From IMG/VR virus record IMGVR_UViG_3300032282_003029, positions 1 through 28,607 of that record: a DNA stretch of 28,607 nucleotides; one strand, given 5' to 3'. Position 1 is the stretch's first letter. Each line of letters starts with the position of its first letter. The notes under the pieces were generated by a model. The model made no database searches, had not been told where the DNA came from, and saw only the letters and a list, made by a program, of their open reading frames with translations. The position numbers and the translations under genes were made by a program. Shown piece after piece: positions 1-8,127 of the stretch. The stretch comes from a virus.

Positions 1-912
1 ATGGGTGGCATTGCGGTCTATATCGATACGGAGAATGCAACAAATCCAGATACTCTCGCTAACATGGGTGTTGATGTGGCAAGAAGATTTGTATTCGTTC
101 AATCTCCATGCACAGAGGAAATCCTTTCTGTAATAGAAAGCACTATCCTCAAAGCCCGCACAATGACAAAAGACGTTCCCGTTACCGTTATATGGGATAG
201 CGTCTCTCAGTCTTCGCCAAAGGCTGAGTTAGAGGGCGACTATGATCAGAACACAATCGGTCTTCAAGCTCGTGTTCTATCAAAGGGTATGCGAAAGATT
301 GCCAACGTTATCGGTGGTCAGAAGGTTCTATTGGTTCTCGTTAGCCAACAGCGCCAGAAGATTGGTGTAATGTTCGGTGATCCAACAACTACATCTGGTG
401 GTATGGCAATACCATATTCTTCATCTGTCAGAATTCGTCTTGATGGCGGCTCTGCAATTAAGGATAAAGATGATAATGTTCTTGGCATTAACGTAACGGC
501 AAAGACCATTAAGAACAAGGTAGCAAAGCCTTTCCGTAAGGTTGGTTTCCGTATCTTGTTTGGACGTGGTATCTTTGAAGAAGAAGAGATATTTGATCTT
601 CTTCGTGAGCATTGTAAAAATGCAAAGAATGGCGTTATCGTAGGAGACAAGTCTGTATCCATTGCTGGAGATGGTGCTTGGAAGACCTTTACCGTAACTG
701 ACAATAGAACGGGTGAAGTAGGAACAGAAGTTAAATTCTATAAAAACGAGTTTGCACAGAAAGTTTTGAACAAGCCGGAATATTCAGAGTATGTTAACGC
801 CTTGATGGATGCTGCACTCATTATCAGCGGTAATGAGAAACCAGAGGAACATATCACGTATGAGGGTATGGCTGATGGTGATGTTAGAACCGCCGACGAG
901 TTAAGCGCCTGA
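1..912 (+). CDS. RecA/UvsX-type recombinase, N-terminus outside window
   Basis: This is an ATP-dependent strand-exchange protein for phage recombination and replication restart. The first visible residues (GGIAVYIDTENA) align to the RecA segment that follows Walker A (E. coli CAFIDAEHA), so the ATG at base 1 is an internal Met. About 70-90 residues, including Walker A, lie upstream of the window. Visible RecA signatures are the Walker B strand VTVIWDS near residue 62, SPKAELEG, the MRKIA helix, and the loop-2 region QQRQKIGVMFG followed by TTTSGG near residue 130. The motif KTIKNKVAKPF comes next. The acidic C-terminus ends in ELSA before TGA. The sequence is closer to bacterial RecA than to T4 UvsX by eye. 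dut and other DNA-metabolism genes follow on the same strand. The family call is firm; the orthology label is not. Confidence 0.95.
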   Translation: MGGIAVYIDTENATNPDTLANMGVDVARRFVFVQSPCTEEILSVIESTILKARTMTKDVPVTVIWDSVSQSSPKAELEGDYDQNTIGLQARVLSKGMRKIANVIGGQKVLLVLVSQQRQKIGVMFGDPTTTSGGMAIPYSSSVRIRLDGGSAIKDKDDNVLGINVTAKTIKNKVAKPFRKVGFRILFGRGIFEEEEIFDLLREHCKNAKNGVIVGDKSVSIAGDGAWKTFTVTDNRTGEVGTEVKFYKNEFAQKVLNKPEYSEYVNALMDAALIISGNEKPEEHITYEGMADGDVRTADELSA

Positions 913-943
913 TCATAACACACAACACATAACACCCCAAAAT

Positions 944-993
944 AAAGGCGGCAATCTAAACTTTAGAGATAGAGTTATAAGATTATCGCCTTT
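944..993 (+). terminator. Possible hairpin terminator between recombinase and dut genes
   Basis: AAAGGCG (944-950) pairs with CGCCTTT (987-993), and inside it AATC pairs with GATT after a 2-nt mismatch. The enclosed loop contains the small palindrome TCTAAA-C-TTTAGA. A T-rich run (TTTGTTCTTT) follows. The large loop makes this weaker than the other terminators in the window; it could also be a 5'-UTR structure of the dUTPase gene. Confidence 0.4.
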
Positions 994-1013
994 GTTCTTT
1001 CTACAGGAGAAAT

Positions 1014-1562
1014 ATGAGTAATAACAATATAAGTGATAGCATAGCACAGAGTTCATATAGAACCGTTGATAAAAACTGGTATGATCCTCAAATACCAAAG
1101 GTATCCAGAACAATCAATATCAAGTTTAAGCTAATGAATGAAAATGCCAAGCTCCCTCATGCAGTTAGAGATGGAGATATTGGTTTTGATGTTTATTGCG
1201 CTGAAAACATTAATGTTCCGGCTCATGGTTTTGCCAAATTGTCAACCGGTATTCAATTAGCAGATATGCCAATAATGGATAATGATCGTAATCGTATCTT
1301 TATGAAGATAGAGGGACGTAGTGGATTAGCCAGCAAGGGAGTATTTCCTGTTGGTGGCATTATAGATCCAAACTATCGTGGTGAGATAGGCGTTACCCTC
1401 GTTAATCATAGTGCTGCGGATATGGTATTTAGCGTTGGAGATCGTATTGCACAGTTGGTAGTTTACAAGGTATCTACTGCTGGTGAGGTATTAATGGTTG
1501 AGAGCGATAAGGTAACTGAAACCAATAGAGGTTCTGCTGGTTTTGGTTCGTCTGGCAAGTGA
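1014..1562 (+). CDS. dut: dUTP diphosphatase (trimeric dUTPase)
   Basis: Hydrolyses dUTP to dUMP and pyrophosphate, keeping uracil out of DNA and feeding dUMP to the thymidylate synthase encoded at 10490. All five motifs of the trimeric family are present in order: DGDIGFDVY near 53-61, GRSGLASKG at 101-109, GGIIDPNYRGEIG at 114-126, GDRIAQLV at 142-149, and the C-terminal Gly-rich RGSAGFGSSGK at 172-182. The last is the mobile arm that closes over the nucleotide. The protein has 182 residues, slightly longer than the usual 140-150 because of about 35 extra N-terminal residues without a recognisable domain. The start is fixed by the ribosome binding site AGGAGA at 1005-1010. The gene ends just before a strong hairpin terminator. 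Confidence 0.96.
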   Translation: MSNNNISDSIAQSSYRTVDKNWYDPQIPKVSRTINIKFKLMNENAKLPHAVRDGDIGFDVYCAENINVPAHGFAKLSTGIQLADMPIMDNDRNRIFMKIEGRSGLASKGVFPVGGIIDPNYRGEIGVTLVNHSAADMVFSVGDRIAQLVVYKVSTAGEVLMVESDKVTETNRGSAGFGSSGK

Positions 1563-1582
1563 AACATAAGAGATAAAAAAGA

Positions 1583-1620
1583 GAAACGCCGCTCGGGATT
1601 GATTTCCAGGCGGCGTTTTC
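1583..1620 (+). terminator. Rho-independent terminator after dut
   Basis: A nine-pair stem, AAACGCCGC (1584-1592) with GCGGCGTTT (1610-1618), is followed by TTTTC. It stops the dut transcript. It also shows that the open frame extending upstream of 1662 is not coding. Confidence 0.75.
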
Positions 1621-1661
1621 AATTGGTATATCAATTAAATCAGGTGGTATATGTTAAGTCT

Positions 1662-2672
1662 ATGTCCCAGCCAACCACAGAAAGACCGATAATAATCATC
1701 GACGCTTTTAACAATTTTCTTCGTCATTTTTTAGTTAATCAAGAAATAAATCTCCGTAGTCAGCCGGTTGGTGGAGTGGTTGGGTTCATGAAATCGGTTG
1801 ACTACCTTGTTGGAACCTTCTGCCCATCCCGTGTATACGTTGTCTGGGAAAACGGTGGTGCGTCTCAAAGGCGCAGACACATTTCCCCCGAATACAAGGC
1901 GAATAGAGCCAAGATGAAGGAAGTGAAGAAAATCCAACAAGGCAAGGAGAGCATACGGGATGTTTTGGCATTGGATGATGAAACAAGGGTTCAACAGATC
2001 ACCATGCTAACAGCTCTACTCAAGAGCACACCCGTATGTCAGATTTACGTGCAAGATACAGAATGTGATGATATAATTGCATATCTTGCTCAAGATAAAC
2101 TACGTAATGTAAACGCCAAAAAGATTATCGTTTCTAACGATAAAGACTTCTATCAGCTATTACATAATCCATTAATAGAAATATATGATCCTGCTACCCG
2201 TAAGATTGTAGATAGTAAAGAAGTTATTAATAAGTTTGGAATATCTGCAAGAAACTTTTGTTTAGCTAAAACCATAGCTGGAGATGATAGCGATAACGTA
2301 GCTGGTGTCCCTGGTGCGGGGTTCAAGACGGTAGCTAAACGATTTCCTAAAATGGCTTCCGAGGAAGAGGACGTAGATATAGCTACCATCATTTCAGAAG
2401 CCCGTGCTGCCAATATAGGAAAGAAGAAACCTATTGCCATATATGACCATATATCCCAATGTGAAGAGTTATTAAGACGTAATTGGGATTTGATGTATTT
2501 GAACAGTAGCAACATGAGTGCCAGTCAGATTAACAAAATAAATTACATTGTAGATAATCATGAACCCAAGATGGACAAGCTTGGATTGATTAAGACAGTT
2601 ATGGAATGCGGGATTAATACAACCTTTGATTATGACCGCTTTTGTTCTCAAATGCGTAATTTTATAAGGTAA
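1662..2672 (+). CDS. FEN/T5-D15-like 5'-3' exonuclease (RNase H role)
   Basis: Structure-specific 5' nuclease of the FEN/PIN superfamily that would remove RNA primers and flaps during phage DNA synthesis, like T4 RNase H or T5 D15. It is 336 residues from ATG 1662. Metal-binding motifs are visible: IIIIDAFN with Asp14, the acidic cluster DTECDD at 132-137, SNDKDF at 158-163 and GDDSDN at 207-212. The last is followed by GVPGAGFKT, the helix-hairpin-helix that tracks duplex DNA. The arch region has basic residues (RRRH near 70-73). The frame is open upstream to 1599, but that stretch is the dut terminator, so ATG 1662 is preferred. Its ribosome binding site is poor: AGGTGG at 1642-1647 is 14 nt away. 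GTG 1644 is an alternative start. Confidence 0.9.
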   Translation: MSQPTTERPIIIIDAFNNFLRHFLVNQEINLRSQPVGGVVGFMKSVDYLVGTFCPSRVYVVWENGGASQRRRHISPEYKANRAKMKEVKKIQQGKESIRDVLALDDETRVQQITMLTALLKSTPVCQIYVQDTECDDIIAYLAQDKLRNVNAKKIIVSNDKDFYQLLHNPLIEIYDPATRKIVDSKEVINKFGISARNFCLAKTIAGDDSDNVAGVPGAGFKTVAKRFPKMASEEEDVDIATIISEARAANIGKKKPIAIYDHISQCEELLRRNWDLMYLNSSNMSASQINKINYIVDNHEPKMDKLGLIKTVMECGINTTFDYDRFCSQMRNFIR

Positions 2673-2726
2673 TTTACGAGTTTAAATTAAATTTTGGAAT
2701 TGAGTAAAGTAAGGTAGAAAGAACCC

Positions 2727-4169
2727 ATGAGCGTAGTATTTATGAAAACGATGAGTGTTGAACAGACTAAACCGGAGCCCTCCAAGGCAGAAGCTGGAAA
2801 GCATTTCTCTTTTGACAAGAGCTTCCAAGAGAAGATTGTCCAAGCCTTCCTGATTGACAGGAACTGGGCATCTCAGTTTGCAGAAGTACTTGATGTGAAC
2901 TTTTTCCAGTTCGCATATCTCAAAAAGATTGCAGACACTTATATGTCTTATAACAAGAAATATAAGGAGTTCCCTTCAATGGCTCTACTTGCTCAGATTA
3001 TTGCTTCTGAGCTAAAGAATCCATCAGACGGCATTCTTCGTTCACAAATCCATGATTTCCTTCTACGTGTAGAAGAGAACAAGGATCTTGGTGATCTTGG
3101 TTATGTCAAGGAGAAATCACTTGACTTCTGTAAGCGTGCAGGGCTCCAGAAGGCTCTAGAAGCCTCCATTGAGTTCATTGAGACAGAGAAGTATGAGAAG
3201 GTTGTAGAAACCATTAAATCGGCTATTAATGCCGGTAATGAGCATTCCCCAGGTCTTGAACTTAGAGACGATGTTGATGCTCGTTATAGCGAAACCTTCC
3301 GCAGAACTGTAGCTACCGGCGTCAAACAACTTGATGAAAAGAAGATCCTTAATGGCGGTCTTGGTGCTGGCGAACTCGGTGTAATCATTGCTCCTACAGG
3401 GGTAGGTAAATCCCACCTACTTACCCACTTCGGGGCACAGGCTCTCCTTCAAGGCAAGAATGTATTGCATTATACGTTTGAGTTGAATGAGAGAGCTGTT
3501 GGTGTTCGTTATGACAGTCATTTGCTTGGTATTGACAGCATTGATTGTTATGACCACAAGGAACAGATCAAGAAGTATTATGAAGATAATGCAGAAACTC
3601 TTGGTCGTTTGAAGATCAAGTATTATCCAACTGGAACAGCAACAATCAATACCCTTCGTGCTCACATTGATAAGCTTGCAAATGAAGGTTTCCGCCCTGA
3701 CGTATTGGTTATTGATTACGCTGGTATTATGCGTTCTACAGAGAAGTATGAGCTTCTTCGTCTTGAACTAAAGAAGATTTACGAAGAACTTCGTGGCTTT
3801 GCTAATGAAGTAGATATTCCAGTATGGACAGCTTCTCAGTCAAATAAGGAAGGCGCTAACAAAGATTACGTTGACCTTACAAATATGGCAGAAGCTTATG
3901 GTCAGGCACACGTTGCGGACTTTGTTCTCGGTCTTGCAAGAAAGAGCATGAGCAAGAGCACAGGTTATGGCAATATCTTTATTGCAAAGAACAGAGCCGG
4001 TGTAGATGGTGTTCAATTCCAGATACACTTGGATACCGCCCGCTCTAAACTCCGTATTCTCTCTGAAGAAGAGTTTAATAAGATGAAGTCCGATCAGGAA
4101 GAACTTGAAGATGGTAATCTTAAGAACTTCTTCCGTGAGAAGATTAGAGATTTCCAGAAAAATCATTGA
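2727..4169 (+). CDS. Replicative DNA helicase, DnaB/gp41-like
   Basis: Hexameric replicative helicase of superfamily 4, 480 residues. The N-terminal third (about 30-170) is helical, as in DnaB. The RecA-like motor follows, with Walker A APTGVGKS at 222-229, the catalytic Glu in YTFELNE near 252, Walker B VLVIDYAG at 326-333, the sensor-like ASQSNKEG near 369-376 and the C-terminal KNRAG motif that corresponds to the arginine-finger region. There is no zinc-binding primase domain, so a primase should be encoded elsewhere in the genome. ATG 2727 follows AAGGTAGAAAGAA; Met6 and Met9 are alternative starts. The codon usage is rich in CGT and CTT, like the RNR genes downstream. Confidence 0.93.
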   Translation: MSVVFMKTMSVEQTKPEPSKAEAGKHFSFDKSFQEKIVQAFLIDRNWASQFAEVLDVNFFQFAYLKKIADTYMSYNKKYKEFPSMALLAQIIASELKNPSDGILRSQIHDFLLRVEENKDLGDLGYVKEKSLDFCKRAGLQKALEASIEFIETEKYEKVVETIKSAINAGNEHSPGLELRDDVDARYSETFRRTVATGVKQLDEKKILNGGLGAGELGVIIAPTGVGKSHLLTHFGAQALLQGKNVLHYTFELNERAVGVRYDSHLLGIDSIDCYDHKEQIKKYYEDNAETLGRLKIKYYPTGTATINTLRAHIDKLANEGFRPDVLVIDYAGIMRSTEKYELLRLELKKIYEELRGFANEVDIPVWTASQSNKEGANKDYVDLTNMAEAYGQAHVADFVLGLARKSMSKSTGYGNIFIAKNRAGVDGVQFQIHLDTARSKLRILSEEEFNKMKSDQEELEDGNLKNFFREKIRDFQKNH

Positions 4170-4177
4170 GGTGTTAT

Positions 4178-5158
4178 ATGTCCCTATTAGATCGTCGCAT
4201 CAATTACAAGCCATTTTCATATCCACAAGCGCATGACTATTGGCTTAAGCAGCAGCAAGCACATTGGCTCTCTTCTGAGGTTACTCTTAATCAAGACCTT
4301 CTTGATTGGAATATGAACCTTACCCCCTCAGAGAAGTCTATCATCGGCGGCATTCTAAAGGGATTTACACAAACCGAAATCTTTGTCAACGATTATTGGT
4401 CAAATAAAGTAGGTCGTTGGTTCCAGCATCCAGAAGTTGTAATGGCTGCTACAACTATGGCTTCTTTTGAAACCATCCACACTCAAGCCTATTCCTTACT
4501 TGATGAAACTCTTGGATTTGCCGATTATAAGGCTTTCCTTGCAGAGCCAACCATTAAGGCAAAGATTGATCGTCTTGTAGAAACTGGAAATATTGATACA
4601 ACCAATATGACCACAGAAAAGAAGATGATTATGGCTAAGTCTCTTGCTGTATTCTCTGCTTTTACAGAAGGCGTCTCTCTTTTCTCTTCATTTGCTGTTC
4701 TTTTGCATTTCTCTCGTTATAATAAGATGAAGGGCATGAGCCAGATTGTTACATGGAGCATAAAGGATGAAACGTTGCATTCGGAGTTTGGTTGTTATTT
4801 GTTTAGAACATTTATTGAAGAAAATCCGGAAATCTGGACCGACGAGTTCAAAAAAGAAATCTACCAAGCAGCAAGAGATACTGTGGCTTTAGAAGATAAC
4901 TTTATTGATAAGGTCTTTGAACATGGAAACATTGAAGGTCTTAGCAAGGAAGATTTGAAAGATTTCATTCGCCACCGCACAAATATGCAACTTGGAAAAC
5001 TGGGTTTAAAACAAAACTGGAAGAATGTAGACAAGGAATCATTGAAGCGTATGGAATGGTTTGACGCTATTGGTGCTGGAGTTAGACTTGATGATTTCTT
5101 CAGCGTTAAGCCAACGGACTATAGCCGTGGAGTTGTAAATTTTGATGAAATGTTTTGA
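4178..5158 (+). CDS. nrdB: Class I ribonucleotide reductase, small (radical) subunit
   Basis: The ferritin-like R2 subunit holds the dimetal-tyrosyl radical that activates the NrdA partner for NDP reduction. It is 326 residues from ATG 4178, with GAGGTG at 4168-4173 as ribosome binding site. Candidate metal ligands keep the E. coli spacing: E67, E98, H101, E164, E198 and H201. Tyr105 lies four residues after H101, exactly where the radical Tyr122 follows H118 in E. coli. The C-terminus (GVVNFDEMF) is the expected acidic-aromatic tail that docks on NrdA. The last codons overlap the start of an HNH endonuclease gene. The order nrdB-endonuclease-nrdA shows an insertion between two co-transcribed subunits. 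Confidence 0.95.
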   Translation: MSLLDRRINYKPFSYPQAHDYWLKQQQAHWLSSEVTLNQDLLDWNMNLTPSEKSIIGGILKGFTQTEIFVNDYWSNKVGRWFQHPEVVMAATTMASFETIHTQAYSLLDETLGFADYKAFLAEPTIKAKIDRLVETGNIDTTNMTTEKKMIMAKSLAVFSAFTEGVSLFSSFAVLLHFSRYNKMKGMSQIVTWSIKDETLHSEFGCYLFRTFIEENPEIWTDEFKKEIYQAARDTVALEDNFIDKVFEHGNIEGLSKEDLKDFIRHRTNMQLGKLGLKQNWKNVDKESLKRMEWFDAIGAGVRLDDFFSVKPTDYSRGVVNFDEMF

Positions 5159-5699
5159 TCCGCAAACCTTAATAGGCAATAAATTCAAACGTTTTATCGT
5201 GACAGAATATCTCGGTAGGAATGAACACAAAAGACATTTATATAAATGTTTATGCGAATGTGGTAAAGAAAAAGTTGTTACGAAAGATAATTTGTTTAAC
5301 AAAACAGGAAGTTGTGGTTGCTTAAAACGAGATTTAAACCTTAAAAATAAAGGAGTAACAATAGAAGAACGGTGCATTAAAGGATTATATAGCCGGTATG
5401 TTGCTCATGCAAAAAATAAAAATGTTCCGTTTGATTTGACATATGAAGACGTAAAATATCTTATATTTTCAAATTGTTTTTATTGTAACTCGCCACCAAA
5501 AGGAAAGTTTCTTCAAAAAAGAAAATATGAACAAAGAGCTATATGTTATAATGGAATTGACGAAGCTAATATTGGGCAAGGATACACTAAAGATAATGCT
5601 TTGAGTTGTTGTTGGACTTGCAATGATTTAAAAAGCAACAGAGATAAAGAAGATTTTCTAAATTTGATTAGAACGATATATATTAACTGTTTAGGGTAA
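5145..5699 (+). CDS. HNH-type homing endonuclease inserted between nrdB and nrdA
   Basis: 184 residues. The N-terminal zinc-binding module has C35, C37 and C39 followed by SCGCL at 56-60, a type often seen at the front of phage HNH/AP2 homing endonucleases. A central helical region is followed by a treble-clef HNH-like domain: CFYC at 111-114, YNGIDEANIGQGYT near 135-148 and CCWTCN at 155-160. The usual NGIDR Arg is Glu here. The start overlaps the nrdB stop by 14 bp. No good ribosome binding site is seen (GGAG is about 13 nt away), so translation probably couples to nrdB. Its codons are AT-richer (ATA, AAA, TTA) than both flanking nrd genes, which fits lateral arrival. The function is family knowledge; the target site is unknown. 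Confidence 0.87.
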   Translation: MKCFDPQTLIGNKFKRFIVTEYLGRNEHKRHLYKCLCECGKEKVVTKDNLFNKTGSCGCLKRDLNLKNKGVTIEERCIKGLYSRYVAHAKNKNVPFDLTYEDVKYLIFSNCFYCNSPPKGKFLQKRKYEQRAICYNGIDEANIGQGYTKDNALSCCWTCNDLKSNRDKEDFLNLIRTIYINCLG

Positions 5700-5702
5700 A
5701 AT

Positions 5703-7415
5703 ATGAAAAAAACATTAGAAGAATTAAAAGCAATAGGCGAAGCTCCAGAGTGGCTAACTGCTGATGCATTTCAAACACTCCGTGGCGGTTATTTGTTGGG
5801 AGAAGAAACCCCAAAAGAGATGTATCGTCGTGTAGCTGGTAGCGTATCTCGTTCTCTTAAGAAGCCAGAACTTGAAGATAAGTTCTTTAATATCATGTGG
5901 AAGAACTGGCTTTGTCCTTCTACTCCAGTTCTATGCAACTCTGGCACAGATAGAGGTCTTCCTATTTCTTGTTTCTCTTCATATATGGCAGATGACACAT
6001 ATGAAATCCTTGAAACACTACAAGAAGTAGCAATGCTATCCAAGTATGGTGGCGGAACAGCTATCCACGTTAATGATATTCGTGCTAAAGGTGCTCCAAT
6101 CTCCAAAGGTGGACACTCAGATGGTGTAGTTCCATTCCTTAAAATGGCAGATAGCGTTATTCTCGGTATCTCCCAGGGTTCTACTCGCCGTGGTGCTTGT
6201 GCCGCTTATATTGATATTGAACACGGTGATTTTGACGAGTTCCTTCAGTCCCGTAGACCAACCGGCGATACCAATCGTCAATGCCTTAATCTTCATCACG
6301 GCGTTTGCGTCTCAAATGCCTTTATAGAGAAGGTAAAAGCTGGCGACACAGAAGCCCGTAGACGCTGGAAAGAACTTGTTAAAAGCCGTGTAGAGACAGG
6401 AGAGCCTTATGTTTTCTTCTCTGACAATGCTAATGATCAAGCACCAGAAGTATTGAAGAACACCGGGATTAAGCTTAAGGGCTCAAATCTTTGTTCAGAA
6501 ATCTTCCTCCCAACAGACAAGGATCATACCTTTGTTTGCTGCCTTTCATCCCTTAATCTTGCAAGATGGGATGAATGGAAGGATACAGATACAGTTCAAC
6601 TATCTGTATGGTTCCTTGATGGTATTATGGAAGAGTTTATCCAGAAGGCGGCTAACTTGAGAGGATTTGAAAGAGCTCTTCGTTTTGCTCGTAAATCCCG
6701 TGCTCTCGGTCTTGGTGTCCTCGGCTTACACTCATACTTCCAAAAGAATATGATTGCATTTGACAGCCTTCAAGCCTATCTCCAGAATAAGATCATATTC
6801 AAGAAGATTAGAGAAGAAGCTGAGTTAGCTACAGCAGTTCTTGCTTCTGAATATGGTGAGCCAGAGTGGTGTAAGGGTTATGGCAGAAGAAATGCTACTC
6901 TTATGGCTATAGCTCCAACTGTATCAAACTCCCTTATTGCTTCTAACGTATCTCAAGGTATTGAACCATGGATTGCCAATGCATTTGCTCAAAAGAGCGC
7001 AAAGGGAACATTCGTAAGAAGAAATCCAGAACTTGAGAAGCTTCTTAAGAGCATTGGACAAGATACCGATGAAGTTTGGGGTTCAATTCTTAAGAATGAT
7101 GGAAGTGTTCAGCATTTAGAATGTTTAACCGCTGAACAAAAGGAAGTATTCCTTACTGCAAGAGAGCTAAATCAGTTTGCTATTGTTAAGTTGGCTGCTG
7201 AAAGACAGAAGTTTATTGATCAAGGTCAGAGCATTAATATCTTCTTCCCAGCTAACAGCGATCCAAAGTATATCAATCAAGTTCACTTGGAAGCAGCTAA
7301 TAGTGGTCTTAAGAGCCTTTATTATCTTCGTTCTACATCTGTTCTTAAGGCAGAACAAAATAGTAATGCGGTCTATAAGAGAGAATTAACAGAATGCACA
7401 TGGTGCGAGGGCTGA
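5703..7415 (+). CDS. nrdA: Class I ribonucleotide reductase, large (catalytic) subunit
   Basis: Reduces ribonucleoside diphosphates to deoxy forms using the NrdB radical. It is 570 residues, shorter than E. coli NrdA (about 760). Active-site residues are visible: C90 in LPISCFSS, the NLCSE motif with N262/C264/E266 (radical Cys and general base), C279 in VCCLSSLNL, the Tyr-Tyr pair in LKSLYYLRSTS for radical transfer, and the C-terminal redox pair in ECTWCEG. The protein begins directly with the catalytic core, and no N-terminal ATP-cone is seen, so dATP feedback inhibition at the activity site is probably absent. ATG 5703 follows TAGGGTAAA. It was presumably coupled to nrdB before the HNH gene was inserted. 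Confidence 0.95.
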   Translation: MKKTLEELKAIGEAPEWLTADAFQTLRGGYLLGEETPKEMYRRVAGSVSRSLKKPELEDKFFNIMWKNWLCPSTPVLCNSGTDRGLPISCFSSYMADDTYEILETLQEVAMLSKYGGGTAIHVNDIRAKGAPISKGGHSDGVVPFLKMADSVILGISQGSTRRGACAAYIDIEHGDFDEFLQSRRPTGDTNRQCLNLHHGVCVSNAFIEKVKAGDTEARRRWKELVKSRVETGEPYVFFSDNANDQAPEVLKNTGIKLKGSNLCSEIFLPTDKDHTFVCCLSSLNLARWDEWKDTDTVQLSVWFLDGIMEEFIQKAANLRGFERALRFARKSRALGLGVLGLHSYFQKNMIAFDSLQAYLQNKIIFKKIREEAELATAVLASEYGEPEWCKGYGRRNATLMAIAPTVSNSLIASNVSQGIEPWIANAFAQKSAKGTFVRRNPELEKLLKSIGQDTDEVWGSILKNDGSVQHLECLTAEQKEVFLTARELNQFAIVKLAAERQKFIDQGQSINIFFPANSDPKYINQVHLEAANSGLKSLYYLRSTSVLKAEQNSNAVYKRELTECTWCEG

Positions 7416-7419
7416 TATT

Positions 7420-8106
7420 ATGACAATAAGAGTATTAGACTTAAGAAAAGAACAAGTTAATCCATTTCCTCCAAAAAAAGGAGCAGATGGCAAGGTTGTA
7501 AATACATCAAAAACCCTTAAAGGTAAAACAGTTTGTCGTGATCCAAAAACAATAACCGGTATAACCATCCATCAAACTGCTTGTGTATTCGGTCCTGCAA
7601 ACGATAGAGAAAAAGCCTATAGACGTGCTTTGGGTATTCCAGCCCATGCAGTAGCATATAGAGACGGCGTATATGTTATAACAGCGCCATTAGATTGGTA
7701 TCTTTATCATGGAAACGACCTTAACTCATTCTCTCTTGGATTAGAGTGTGAAGGTCATTATCCAGGTTTATTAGACGACCCCAAGACGCCTATTAGAGAA
7801 GACATACAAACAACATGGGGCGGAGATCCAACTCCATTGGATGACAAGGCTATAGAGACGTTTAGAGCCGCTCTTAAGTGGTTAGTTGAGAATGGCAGAG
7901 CCGCTGGTATGCCAATAGAATATATCTGGGCACACAGACAGAGTAACGGTCAGAAGCCATCAGATCCAGGCATGGGAATATGGAAACACGTTGTATTAGA
8001 ATATGGTGTTCCAGTATTGGGATTAAAAACCCAAACAGATAAGTGCTGGAAAGATGGAAAGAAGATCCCAACAAACTGGGATCCTAATGGCGTAGGAAAG
8101 TATTGA
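7420..8106 (+). CDS. N-acetylmuramoyl-L-alanine amidase, PGRP/Amidase_2 fold
   Basis: Predicted peptidoglycan amidase of 228 residues, similar in motif layout to T7 lysozyme. Zinc ligands are likely H51 (ITIHQTA), H172 (IWAHRQS) and D182 (KPSDPG), the last replacing the Cys ligand of T7 lysozyme as in many family members. SLGLECEGH near 106-113 is the core strand with Glu111. AHAVAYRDG near 75-83 is the second typical strand. No signal peptide or membrane helix is seen, so release from the cytoplasm would need a holin, which I did not identify. The Trp/Lys-rich tail may bind the cell wall. ATG 7420 has GAGG at 7407-7410 and lies 4 nt after the nrdA stop. It could be the endolysin or a virion-associated lysin. 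Confidence 0.88.
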   Translation: MTIRVLDLRKEQVNPFPPKKGADGKVVNTSKTLKGKTVCRDPKTITGITIHQTACVFGPANDREKAYRRALGIPAHAVAYRDGVYVITAPLDWYLYHGNDLNSFSLGLECEGHYPGLLDDPKTPIREDIQTTWGGDPTPLDDKAIETFRAALKWLVENGRAAGMPIEYIWAHRQSNGQKPSDPGMGIWKHVVLEYGVPVLGLKTQTDKCWKDGKKIPTNWDPNGVGKY

Positions 8107-8127
8107 TTAGCTCAATATTTAAAAGAT

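Noticed and set aside
1599-1661. N-terminal extension of the FEN exonuclease gene starting at TTG 1599
   Set aside because: The extension is made by the right arm and tail of the dut terminator hairpin, and the conserved fold begins after ATG 1662.
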